Of a stretch of DNA of 64,000 nucleotides, positions 63,831 through 64,000 are shown one piece after another (the stretch's first letter is position 1; each line of letters opens with the position of its first letter). The stretch lies in the NCBI RefSeq assembly GCF_000184745.1, contig NC_014931.1:1550001-1614000 (forward strand), written 5' to 3'. This stretch comes from Variovorax paradoxus EPS (GTDB lineage: Bacteria > Pseudomonadota > Gammaproteobacteria > Burkholderiales > Burkholderiaceae_C). A program made the position numbers and the translations under genes. The notes beneath the pieces were generated by a model. It ran no database searches, was not told where the DNA came from, and saw nothing but the letters and a program-made list of their open reading frames with translations.

Positions 63831-64000
63831 ACAAAACTCCTCGTGCTGGTTGGTGGACCATGGCGCAAAGGGCGCGCCGGGCATGAAGAGAAGTTTCGTG
63901 CGGATGAGGGTTGGAGCGGTATCCGGATTGAACGGGGTTCTTGCCTGATTCTGCGAAATGGGTGAGCACTGGCAGGTAATCGGTGCATTGAATTGAATCG

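Overview
The window is a dense, roughly 66-68% GC stretch of a betaproteobacterial chromosome. The gene content fits Burkholderiales/Comamonadaceae, and most resembles Variovorax: four Bug/TctC-type solute receptors, a Gram-negative porin, many LysR regulators and long-form QueF. Genus assignment is inference. No rRNA operon, CRISPR array, phage or replication origin is visible. One tRNA-Leu(CAA) and one insertion sequence are present.

Layout. 1-1031: end of a branched-chain amino-acid type ABC transporter (LivG, LivF). 1137-13527: mostly housekeeping and small-molecule genes: a Bug receptor, an iron-sulfur flavoprotein reductase, an epimerase-like SDR, an SGNH hydrolase, tRNA-Leu, CysM, a Nudix hydrolase, TusA, GalU, ValS, YaaA, a 2OG-Fe(II) oxygenase and an alpha/beta hydrolase, followed by QueF (13524-14399). 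14518-25119: a CoA-ester catabolic cluster of unknown substrate (SDR, LysR, MmgE/PrpD, acyl-CoA dehydrogenase, citryl-CoA-lyase-like protein, a double acyl-CoA dehydrogenase fusion, Bug receptor, acyl-CoA ligase). 25217-33264: mixed genes, including a His-phosphotransfer-like protein, topoisomerase IB, a nucleoside-permease-like lipoprotein, an aspartate carbamoyltransferase with an N-terminal helix-turn-helix, and DinB. 33268-40457: a LysR/Bug pair divergent from a tannase-family lipoprotein, a secreted hydrolase and another Bug receptor, suggesting uptake and cleavage of an ester. 40658-42157: an IS110-family (IS1111 group) element whose transposase carries a compensated frameshift.

42241-54862 is the clearest functional system: a FadR-type regulator divergent from a ten-gene operon for L-fucose. 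A porin and a surface GH95 alpha-L-fucosidase release and admit fucose, and a sugar ABC transporter imports it. Mutarotase, L-fucose dehydrogenase, fuconolactonase, L-fuconate dehydratase and 2-keto-3-deoxy-L-fuconate dehydrogenase then oxidise it. Four TGGT-N3-(A/G)CCA palindromes in the divergent gap are likely operators. The final hydrolase, which would give pyruvate and L-lactate, is not in the operon. The next module (55933-61432) carries L-lactate permease and an LldD-type oxidase, so the lactate may be used there.

61410-63830 holds a TetR regulator with a clear palindromic operator, an NTF2-like protein, cyanase and an SDR that has lost catalytic residues.

The most unusual features are the helix-turn-helix/ATCase fusion with two identical-pattern palindromes 32 bp apart at its start, the ChpT-like protein, the fused acyl-CoA dehydrogenase, a 178-bp nested palindrome downstream of a LysR gene, and the frameshift-scarred IS1111 element with its candidate guide-RNA region.
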